NCBI RefSeq assembly: GCF_000717335.1
Contig: NZ_JNYZ01000028.1
Location: forward strand, 1 to 64,000
Direction: 5' to 3'
Length of the DNA: 64,000 nucleotides
DNA from: Amycolatopsis jejuensis
GTDB lineage: Bacteria; Actinomycetota; Actinomycetes; Mycobacteriales; Pseudonocardiaceae
Below, piece by piece: positions 34,535 to 41,388 of the stretch; positions within the stretch are counted from its first letter, which is position 1, and the number at the start of each line of letters is the position of its first letter. A model generated the notes under the pieces. It was not told the origin of the DNA, did not search any database, and was given only the letters and a program-made list of their open reading frames with translations. Made by a program: the position numbers and the translations under genes.

Positions 34535-34595
34535 CGCCGCTCCTCGGGTATCTCGGGGACATCGTCGCGCGTGGCAGGGTGCGGGGCGAATCGGA

Positions 34596-35285
34596 TCAGC
34601 CGAGCGCGACCCGCTGCGGTGCGGTGTCGATGGTCGCGATGGCGGCGAAACCACGAGCCAGCGTGCGGGCCGCGGCGGTGCAGAGATGGTCGTGGACCCG
34701 GCTGCCGATCAGCGCATGCGCTTGCGTGCGGGTGAGCCCGAACCAGCCCATCACCGTGTCGACGCCGTGCGGGGTGAGCCGCCAGAGCTTGTCGGCGTCC
34801 TTGACCAGGGCGTCGTTGAGCGACAGCGCCTCCCGGCGGGAGTCGTGGCCGTCGATGATCCCGGTGATCTCGGCGATCCGGCCGGGGTCGTGGCCGAGGT
34901 CGCCGAGGATCCGGGCGGCGATCGCGGCGCCCTCCTTCTCGTGACGAAGGACCAGGTCAGGGCGCCCTCCGCCGGGCCGGATCGCTTCCAGGACCTCCTC
35001 GGGTGGCACTCGTGACCAGCCCGTGTCGTGCAGGAGGATCGCGGGCAGCACGACGTCCCGATCGGCGTCCTCGTGCAGGTCACAGAGCGCTGCGGCGAGG
35101 CCGTAGGAGTACGCGGTGTGCACGTCGTTGCCGCGGACGTCCAGGTACCCGACAGCACGCTGCCAGACCGCGTCGTCCTCGGGGCGGAACGCGGGCGCAC
35201 CTGGGGGTGGAAGGTGCGCGGTGACGTCCTGACCGAGCTGGTTGCGGACCGGGTCCTGGCGCGGCAGCGTGCTGTCGGTGGCCAT
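34596..35285 (-). CDS. creD: HD-domain phosphohydrolase, CreD-like (copy 2)
   Basis: A 229-residue HD protein with the same landmarks as the copy at 26490: GNDVHTAYSYGLA, AILLHDTGWSRV, LRHEKEGAA, ITGIIDGHDSRREA and LVKDADKLWRLT. Its ATG touches the stop of pobA (TGAATG), so it is made together with the hydroxylase. That makes it a good candidate for releasing 4-hydroxybenzoate from its phosphate just before PobA acts, the reaction assigned to CreD in Corynebacterium. Which of the two copies is the true counterpart is not decidable here. Confidence 0.65.
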   Translation of the reverse strand: MATDSTLPRQDPVRNQLGQDVTAHLPPPGAPAFRPEDDAVWQRAVGYLDVRGNDVHTAYSYGLAAALCDLHEDADRDVVLPAILLHDTGWSRVPPEEVLEAIRPGGGRPDLVLRHEKEGAAIAARILGDLGHDPGRIAEITGIIDGHDSRREALSLNDALVKDADKLWRLTPHGVDTVMGWFGLTRTQAHALIGSRVHDHLCTAAARTLARGFAAIATIDTAPQRVALG

Positions 35286-36482
35286 TCAGCGGGCTCCGGG
35301 CCAGCCGGTGTAGGCCTCGGCGAGGAAGGTCGACCCGGCCGTCGAACCGGTGACCGAGGCCAGCTCGCCTTCTTGGCGCCGCACGTCGAACGGGGTGGCG
35401 TCGGGGAGGGTGTGCAGCATGGTCGTCATCCAGTACGAGAAGTGCTGGGCTTTCCAGACGCGGCTCAGCGCGCGTTCGCTGTAGGTCGACAGCGGTGCGG
35501 TGTCCCCGGCGGCGATGGCGCGTTCCAGTTCCTCGGCGAGCACGCGGACGTCGGCGAGGGCGAGGTTGAGGCCCTTTGCGCCGGTCGGCGGCACGGTGTG
35601 CGCGGCGTCGCCGGCCAGCACCAGGCGTCCGTGGTGCATGGGTTCCTGCACGAAACTGCGGAACGGCAGCACCGACCGGGACACGATCGGCCCCTCGGCG
35701 AGCCGGTACCCGTTCGCGCCGACGCGGGACTGCAGCTCGTCCCAGATCCGGTCGTCGGACCAGTCCGCGGGGTCGGTGGCCGGATCGCATTGGAAGTACA
35801 TCCGCTGCAGGGTTTCGGTGCGCTGGCTGATGAGCGCGAACCCGCGGGGGGAGTGGTTGTAGATCAGCTCGGGCGCGCTGGGCGGGGCCTCGGTGAGAAT
35901 GCCGAACCACGCGAAGGGGTACTCGCGGAAGTATTGCGTACGCTCGGTTTCCGGGACCTCGTTACGGCACAGGCTGCGTGACCCGTCAGCGCCGACGACG
36001 AAGTCCGCGCGGATCTCGTGCCCCGTGCCGCCGTCGTCGGTGAACCGCAGCACCGGTTTGTCGGACCTGAGCTCGCCGACCGCCACGTCGGTCACGCCGA
36101 ACCGGACGTCGCCGCCGTCGCGGGCGCGGGCGTCGGCGAGGTCGATGAAGACGTCGGTCTGCGGGTACAGCTGCGTCGAGGCCCCGGCCAGGCCACGGAA
36201 GTCGATCCGGTGCCCGGCCCCGCCGAAGGCGAGCTCGATCCCGTCGTGCCGGTACCCGTCGCGGTGCACCCGGTCCGACACCCCGGTCTCGACCAGCAGA
36301 TCGACCGACCCCTGCTCGAGAATCCCGGCCCGGTGGGTCTCCTCGATCTCGCGCCTGCTGCGCAGATCGACCGCCACCGAGCCGATCCCGGCCCGCGCGA
36401 GCAGATGCGACAGCATCAGCCCGGCAGGCCCGGCCCCGACGACGGCGACCTGGGTCCGGCTCTCGATGCGCGTGGTGGTCAT
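35286..36482 (-). CDS. pobA: 4-hydroxybenzoate 3-monooxygenase
   Basis: A 398-residue flavoprotein hydroxylase converting 4-hydroxybenzoate to protocatechuate with NAD(P)H and O2. It shows VAVVGAGPAGLMLSHLLARA (about 12-31) for FAD, RAGILEQGSVDLL, the DG motif FVVGADGSRSLCR (about 153-165), and the second FAD motif LAGDAAHTVPPTGAKGLNLA (about 288-307). These are characteristic of PobA rather than general hydroxylases. As first gene of the leftward cluster it supplies the step after the cresol phosphate pathway. The protocatechuate ring-cleavage genes are not in this window. Confidence 0.9.
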   Translation of the reverse strand: MTTTRIESRTQVAVVGAGPAGLMLSHLLARAGIGSVAVDLRSRREIEETHRAGILEQGSVDLLVETGVSDRVHRDGYRHDGIELAFGGAGHRIDFRGLAGASTQLYPQTDVFIDLADARARDGGDVRFGVTDVAVGELRSDKPVLRFTDDGGTGHEIRADFVVGADGSRSLCRNEVPETERTQYFREYPFAWFGILTEAPPSAPELIYNHSPRGFALISQRTETLQRMYFQCDPATDPADWSDDRIWDELQSRVGANGYRLAEGPIVSRSVLPFRSFVQEPMHHGRLVLAGDAAHTVPPTGAKGLNLALADVRVLAEELERAIAAGDTAPLSTYSERALSRVWKAQHFSYWMTTMLHTLPDATPFDVRRQEGELASVTGSTAGSTFLAEAYTGWPGAR

Positions 36483-36901
36483 GGCCCCATTGTCCGGGGC
36501 CCGGCCGGGTTGGGGCCAGCTGCGGCTTCCATCCAGCGAAAGCCGGGTGGCGGCGCTCCGGGCACGGCAGTCTCGGCGGACGGCTCGGGCAGTCTCGGTT
36601 GCGCGTCATTTCGCCCGGCTGTGTACCCCCGGTTGCCATTGCCGCGCGCCACCCGCCCGTTCGCCGCCGCGCATTCCTTCACCCACCCGTTCGCCGCCCC
36701 ACACCCCTCCACCCCCCATCTCCCCGCCGTCGAGTTTTCCATTCTGCCGGACTCTTTGTCCGATATTTGCCTACCTGCGTGCTTCATCTCTCGTGAACGT
36801 CTTCAGTCCCGCGGCGAAGTCTCCTGTTCCGCTGCCGGATACCGCGATGACCGAACCTGGTGCGCGCTTCACCGGGGGACCCGTGCGGAAAAGGGACGAG
36901 A
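36483..36901. other. Divergent intergenic region between pobA and the pst locus
   Basis: This 419-base stretch separates leftward pobA from the rightward pst genes. Near pobA it holds the IclR-type inverted repeat. GGCAGTCTCGG occurs twice (36566-36576, 36588-36598; 22-base period). CACCCGCCCGTTCGCCGCC at 36650 recurs at 36680 with one change (30-base period), within a strikingly C-rich, pyrimidine-skewed tract up to about 36740. A less GC-rich stretch with TTTGTCCGATATTTGCC at about 36756 may hold the rightward promoter. No gene is visible. Confidence 0.6.
36523..36545. promoter_or_regulatory. Candidate IclR-type operator upstream of pobA
   Basis: CGGCTTCC-ATCCAGC-GAAAGCCG is an inverted repeat with 8-base arms (7 of 8 paired) and a 7-base spacer, 40 bases upstream of the pobA start. 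Its sequence and spacing repeat at 33733-33755. Confidence 0.65.
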
Positions 36902-37285
36902 ATGGCCGAGGCTCGGTTCGAAATGGTGCACATTTCCCCGGAGCAACTGCGGGGCCGGGGATATTCCGGGGCGGCGGGAAACATCGTATGGCGGTTTCTT
37001 TCCGCCAACAACCGCAGTCTGGCGCAATCGGTGAATTCGTTTCCGGACGCCGCTTCCTGCGCCGATGCGGTCCGGGTGCTGCGGGCCGGGCTCGCGGTGG
37101 CCGAGGTGGTCACGGTGCGCGACACCGGCGGGAAATGGCGGTGGCAGGTGCGGATCGGGGGTACCGCGGTGGGGGTGTCGGCGCGCAGTTATCTGCGCCG
37201 GCTGCACGCGGTCTATTCCGGGAACTCCTTCCGGGAACTCGCCGAACACAGTTCCGCCGGTTCCGCGGTGCGTGTTCGTCCGTAG
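36902..37285 (+). CDS. Small DUF1508/YegP-like protein
   Basis: A 127-residue soluble protein. Two similar segments are visible: NIVWRFLSANNRSLAQSVNS with FPDAASCADAVRVLR (about 22-60), and TGGKWRWQVRIGGTAVGVSA with RSYLRRLHAV (about 70-105). That repeat of a W-R-strand followed by an A-rich helix resembles the YegP/DUF1508 fold. Function is unknown. GGGACGAG precedes the ATG at 36902. It lies 69 bases upstream of pstC and may be the first gene of that transcript. Confidence 0.6.
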   Translation: MAEARFEMVHISPEQLRGRGYSGAAGNIVWRFLSANNRSLAQSVNSFPDAASCADAVRVLRAGLAVAEVVTVRDTGGKWRWQVRIGGTAVGVSARSYLRRLHAVYSGNSFRELAEHSSAGSAVRVRP

Positions 37286-37354
37286 TTCACGCGTGCGCCC
37301 GGGAAAGTCCAGTTCCCCCGGCAAGGCTGCTTCCGGACCAGACAGGGGAATGCG

Positions 37355-38359
37355 ATGACGAGCGTGCTGACCGAGCCGCTGCCGACCGAGGTGCGGCGAA
37401 GAACCGGGGCCCCCGGCGGGGCCGACCGCGTGTTCCGCGGCGTCCTCCTCTCGGCGGGCCTGATCGTGCTCGCGATCATGGTCACGGTCGGCGGGTTCCT
37501 GGTGAAGAATGGCAGCCAGGCGCTGGACGTGGCCGGATTCTCCTTCCTTTTCACCCAGGCGTGGCAGCCGGATTCGGGCAACTTCGGCATCGCCGCGGTA
37601 CTGGCAGGCACCTTGCTGATCGCCGGAACCGCACTGTGCGTGGCTTTTCCGCTGGCGTCCGGGGTGGCGCTCTACATTTCCGAGTACGCCCCGGCGCGGC
37701 TGAAGCGGGTGCTGATCAGTCTGGTCGACCTGATGGCCGCCGTCCCGAGTGTGGTGTACGGCCTCTTCGGCGCCGTTTTCCTGCAGTGGAACGCCCTCGA
37801 CGTGCCCCGCTGGCTTTCGGTGCACCTCGGCTGGTTCCCGCTGTTCAAAGTGGACGGTTACGACGCGAACGACCCGCTGAGCAGCCAGACCGTGTTCGCC
37901 AGCTCGACCCTGTTCGCCGGGGTGATCGTCGGCATGATGGTAATGCCGATCGCCTGCTCGGTGATGCGCGAGTCATTTTCCCAAGCACCGCAAGGTGAAC
38001 GCGAAGGCGCGTACGCGCTCGGCGCGACCCGCTGGGGCATGATCCGCAGTGTCGTACTGCCCTACGGGCGGGGCGGGATGATCGGCGGCACCATGCTCGG
38101 CCTCGGCCGGGCGCTCGGTGAAACAATTGCCGTGTACATGATCATCGCGCCGGTGTTCACCATCCAGCCGCACATCCTGCAGACCGGCGCCAACTCGGTG
38201 TCCGCGCTGATCGCCCAGCAGTGGGCGGCGGCCAGCCCGTTCGGCCTGTCCGCGCTGATGGCCGCCGGGCTCGCGCTTTTCGGGCTCACCCTGCTGGTCA
38301 ACTTCGGGGCGTCCGCGATCATCGCGCGCAGCCGGTCCGGACAGGGCAGCGAAGCATGA
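37355..38359 (+). CDS. pstC: Phosphate ABC transporter permease PstC
   Basis: A 334-residue inner-membrane permease. About six membrane helices, SLVDLMAAVPSVVYGLFG (about 125-142), the ABC-coupling EAA loop around GAYALGATRWGMIRSVVLP (about 214-232) and GRALGETIAVYMI are all PstC hallmarks. It forms the phosphate channel with PstA. Its stop overlaps the pstA start (ATGA). The matching pstB lies 12 kb downstream behind a block of surface-protein genes, an unusual arrangement. Confidence 0.92.
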   Translation: MTSVLTEPLPTEVRRRTGAPGGADRVFRGVLLSAGLIVLAIMVTVGGFLVKNGSQALDVAGFSFLFTQAWQPDSGNFGIAAVLAGTLLIAGTALCVAFPLASGVALYISEYAPARLKRVLISLVDLMAAVPSVVYGLFGAVFLQWNALDVPRWLSVHLGWFPLFKVDGYDANDPLSSQTVFASSTLFAGVIVGMMVMPIACSVMRESFSQAPQGEREGAYALGATRWGMIRSVVLPYGRGGMIGGTMLGLGRALGETIAVYMIIAPVFTIQPHILQTGANSVSALIAQQWAAASPFGLSALMAAGLALFGLTLLVNFGASAIIARSRSGQGSEA

Positions 38360-39492
38360 GCGACGTTCCCGAGCGTCGGCGGGTCACCAAACCCGGCCGG
38401 CTCCTCGACCGGGTCACCGTGCTGGGCGCACTCGTGTCGGCCGTCGCGCTCACCGCACTCGTTTTCGACCAGCTGGCCCCGTTCGGCGGGGTGATCGGGT
38501 TCGCCGTCCTCGCCTGGCTCACGTTCCTCGGCCTGTATGCGTTGCTGGTCTCCCTGACCGAGAACGCGCTGGCGGTACGCGACCGGCTCGTGTCCGCGGT
38601 GGTGCACAGCCTCGCTGCGTTCGCCCTGCTGGCGCTGGTGACGATCGTCGCGTACCCGCTGATCCGCGGGATCGATGCGTTGAGCCACTTGAACTTCTTC
38701 ACCTCCGACATGGCGAACGCCGGACCGCTCGACCCGCTGTCACAAGGCGGCGTCCTGCACGCCGTCGTGGGCACGCTGGAGCAGATCGCCATCGCGCTCG
38801 CCGTCACTGTCCCGTTAGGACTGACCTGCGCGGTATACCTCAACGAGGTCCGCGGCGCGTTCTCCCGGCTGGTGCGGACGATCGTCGACGCGATGACCGC
38901 GCTGCCGTCCATTGTGGCCGGTCTGTTCGTGTACGCCGCGCTGATCGTCGCGCTGGGACTGGAAAAATCCGGTCTCGCCGCGGGGTGCGCGATCAGCGTG
39001 ATGATGCTGCCGATCGTCATCCGGGCCGCCGACGTGGTGATCCGGCTGGTGCCGGGCTCGCTGCGGGAGGCGTCGCTGGCACTCGGCGCGAGCCGGTTGC
39101 GGACGGCGTGGCACGTGGTGCTGCCGACCGCGCGCTCCGGCCTGACCACGGCGATCCTGCTCGGCACTGCCCGCGGGATCGGTGAGACGTCCCCGGTGCT
39201 GATCACCGCCGGGTTCACCGCCTACCTCAACGCCGACCCGCTCGCCGGGCCGCAGATTTCCCTGCCGCTGGCCACGTTTTCGCTCGTCACCTCGCCGGAG
39301 GAGGCGATGAAGGCCCGCGGGTTCGGGGCCGCGGCCGTGCTGATGGTGCTCGTGCTGGTGTTGTTCGTGATCGCGCGGATCGCGGGCGGACGTCCGGCCG
39401 GGGAGCTTTCGCGGGGCGCCCGCCGTCGCCGCGTCCGTGCCTCGGAGGTCGACCGCGAACGGTTCGAAGACCGGATGTGGGGGGAGTCATGA
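38356..39492 (+). CDS. pstA: Phosphate ABC transporter permease PstA
   Basis: A 378-residue permease. The conserved core is VDAMTALPSIVAGLFVYAAL, the coupling loop EASLALGASRLRTAWHVVLP and GTARGIGETSPVLITAGFTA. The N-terminus is longer than in enteric PstA, with three extra helices in the first 110 residues. The C-terminus is basic and charged. ATGA overlaps at both ends tie it translationally to pstC and to the following PstS-like gene. Confidence 0.9.
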   Translation: MSDVPERRRVTKPGRLLDRVTVLGALVSAVALTALVFDQLAPFGGVIGFAVLAWLTFLGLYALLVSLTENALAVRDRLVSAVVHSLAAFALLALVTIVAYPLIRGIDALSHLNFFTSDMANAGPLDPLSQGGVLHAVVGTLEQIAIALAVTVPLGLTCAVYLNEVRGAFSRLVRTIVDAMTALPSIVAGLFVYAALIVALGLEKSGLAAGCAISVMMLPIVIRAADVVIRLVPGSLREASLALGASRLRTAWHVVLPTARSGLTTAILLGTARGIGETSPVLITAGFTAYLNADPLAGPQISLPLATFSLVTSPEEAMKARGFGAAAVLMVLVLVLFVIARIAGGRPAGELSRGARRRRVRASEVDRERFEDRMWGES

Positions 39493-41078
39493 GGAAACTC
39501 CGGTGGATCGCCGCGGCGATCGTGCTGATGGTACTCGGCCAGTCGACCGCGTTCGCACAGGGGTACGTGCCGATCAGCGGCGCCGGGTCGACGTGGAGTT
39601 CCAACGCGCTGGACCAATGGCGCAAGAACGTCGGCCAGTACGGCATGCGGATCAGTTACGCCGCAACGGGTTCCACCGACGGCCGGAACCAGTTCAAGGC
39701 CGGTCAGGTCGACTTCGCGGTGTCCGAGATCCCTTATGGACTGACCGACGCCGGGGTCACCGACCACGCGCCGGCCGACCGCGGGTTCGCGTACATGCCG
39801 ATCGTCGCCGGTGGCACGTCGTTCATGTACAACCTGCACATCGGCGGCACCCGGGTGACGAACCTTCGGCTCTCCGGCGCGACCATCGCCGGGATCTTCA
39901 CCGGGGCGATCACCACCTGGGCGGACCCGGCGATCAAGACCGACAACCCGGGCCTCACGCTGCCCGCCCGCAAGATCATCCCGGTGGTCCGCTCGGACGG
40001 CTCCGGGACCAGCGCCCAGCTCACCACGTACCTGGCCAGCCAGTTCCCCGGACCGTGGGACGCCTTCTGCCGCCGGGCGGGCCGCGCGACGCCGTGCGGG
40101 TTCACGTCCAACTACCCGCTGGTGCCGCCGGTGGTCGGGCAGTCCGGTTCGCTCGGCGTCACCAACTACGTGCGCCAGGATCAAAGCGAAGGCTCGATCA
40201 CGTACGTCGAGTATTCCTATGCGCGCAACGCCGGGTTTCCGATCGCCAAGGTACTGAACAAGGCCGGGTACTACATCGAACCGAAGGCGACGAGCGTGGC
40301 CGTCGCCCTGCTGGCCGCGGCGATCAAACCGGACCTCACGCAGGAACTCGGCGGCGTCTACGCCAACCCGGACGCGCGGACATATCCGCTGTCCAGCTAC
40401 AGCTACATGATCCTGCCGACGACGCCGACGTCCCCATTCAACCCGGACAAGGGGCGCACGCTGTCGGACTTCGCGTACTACTTCCTGTGCGAGGGTCAGC
40501 AACAGGCCGACCAGCTCGGCTACTCGCCGCTGCCGAAGAACCTCGTGCAAGCCGGGCTCGACCAGGTCGCGCGAATCCCGGGGTCGACGAAAAAGCCGAC
40601 TGACATCTCGAAATGCAACAACCCGACGTTTTCCCCGGACGGCACCAACCTGCTCGCGAAGAACGCGCCACAACCGTCGCCGTGCGACAAAGCGGGCGTG
40701 ACGCAATGCGCCGAGGGCACCGGCGGCGCGCGCACCCCGACCCCGGTGAGCAACCGCCCGGGCGCAGGCCCCGGCACCCCGGGCGGCACCAACCCCGACG
40801 GAACCCCGGCCGGACCAGGCGGAACCAGCGGTACGCCGAGCGGCGCCCCGGGAGCGAACGGGCCCGCGAACGGCGCGATCGACCCGGATACCGGGTTGCC
40901 GATCAACGGCCAGAACCTTGCCGCGGGTGGGACGTCGGTGCCGGTTTCGCTGGATCAGCGGGATAACGCGACTGCGGCGTTGCTGACTGCGCTGGCGGTC
41001 GCGTTGTTGCTGGGGTTGGTGATCGGGCCGCCGATTCTGGCGCGCAGGTTGAGCGGCGAGGAAGGCGGGGAGAAATGA
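39489..41078 (+). CDS. Membrane-anchored PstS-like substrate-binding protein
   Basis: A 529-residue exported protein. It has a signal peptide (RKLRWIAAAIVLMVLGQSTA, cleavage near AFAQG) and then a periplasmic-binding-protein fold of PstS type: ISGAGSTWSSNALDQWRKNV, FAVSEIPYGLTD, the phosphate-type loop VVRSDGSGTSAQLTTYL and SYSYMILPTT. Next comes a Pro/Gly-rich linker (about 405-465), a single C-terminal membrane helix (ALLTALAVALLLGLVIGPPI) and a charged tail. Anchoring through a C-terminal helix instead of a lipid is unusual for PstS. Its 3' end is duplicated in the next small gene. Confidence 0.8.
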   Translation: MRKLRWIAAAIVLMVLGQSTAFAQGYVPISGAGSTWSSNALDQWRKNVGQYGMRISYAATGSTDGRNQFKAGQVDFAVSEIPYGLTDAGVTDHAPADRGFAYMPIVAGGTSFMYNLHIGGTRVTNLRLSGATIAGIFTGAITTWADPAIKTDNPGLTLPARKIIPVVRSDGSGTSAQLTTYLASQFPGPWDAFCRRAGRATPCGFTSNYPLVPPVVGQSGSLGVTNYVRQDQSEGSITYVEYSYARNAGFPIAKVLNKAGYYIEPKATSVAVALLAAAIKPDLTQELGGVYANPDARTYPLSSYSYMILPTTPTSPFNPDKGRTLSDFAYYFLCEGQQQADQLGYSPLPKNLVQAGLDQVARIPGSTKKPTDISKCNNPTFSPDGTNLLAKNAPQPSPCDKAGVTQCAEGTGGARTPTPVSNRPGAGPGTPGGTNPDGTPAGPGGTSGTPSGAPGANGPANGAIDPDTGLPINGQNLAAGGTSVPVSLDQRDNATAALLTALAVALLLGLVIGPPILARRLSGEEGGEK

Positions 41079-41388
41079 GGCTGGCCGGTGAGGCGATGGC
41101 GGTGACCTCGTTTGCCGCCGTGGCGTCTGGAGTAGCGGGGGTGATCGACCCGGATACCGGGTTGCCGGTCAACGGTCAGAACTTGGCCGCGGGTGGGACG
41201 TCGGTGCCGGTTTCCCTCGACCAGCGGGACAACGACACCCCCGCCCTGCTCGCCGTGGGGTTGGTGATCGAGCCGCCGATTCTGGCGCGCAGGTTGAGCA
41301 ACGAGGAAGGCGCGGAGAAATGAGGCTGGCCCGCGTCGTCCTGGTGGCGATGATGCTGGTGACCTCGCTTGCCGTCGCGGACACCAGT
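40878..41388. repeat. Tandem duplication spanning the PstS-like 3' end and the next gene start
   Basis: The segment from 40878 (encoding IDPDTGLPINGQNLAAGG, then the membrane helix and the charged tail) recurs from 41144, offset 266 bases. The second copy lacks 21 bases of the helix, so the offset is 245 at the end. The start of the following gene (ATGAGGCTGGCC) is also doubled, at 41075 and 41320. Identity by eye is about 85-90 percent. The unit therefore spans a gene boundary. Confidence 0.85.
41075..41323 (+). CDS. Small chimeric duplicate protein (82 residues)
   Basis: The N-terminal MRLAGEAMAVTSFAAVASG resembles the signal peptide of the next gene (MRLARVVLVAMMLVTSLAVA). The remainder copies the C-terminus of the preceding PstS-like protein, IDPDTGLPVNGQNLAAGG, a shortened hydrophobic helix (PALLAVGLVIEPPILARRL) and a SNEEGAEK tail. 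The ATGA junctions with both neighbours are preserved, so it is probably translated. It may be a functionless by-product of duplication, or a small membrane-anchored peptide. The frame is intact despite a 21-base deletion. Confidence 0.6.
   Translation: MRLAGEAMAVTSFAAVASGVAGVIDPDTGLPVNGQNLAAGGTSVPVSLDQRDNDTPALLAVGLVIEPPILARRLSNEEGAEK

Noticed and set aside
36650..36698. The repeated CACCC-n-CCCGTTCGCCGCC words as PhoP boxes.
   Set aside because: The cores read GTTCGCC instead of GTTCACC and the 30-base period does not match the 11-base repeat unit. They are reported only as direct repeats.
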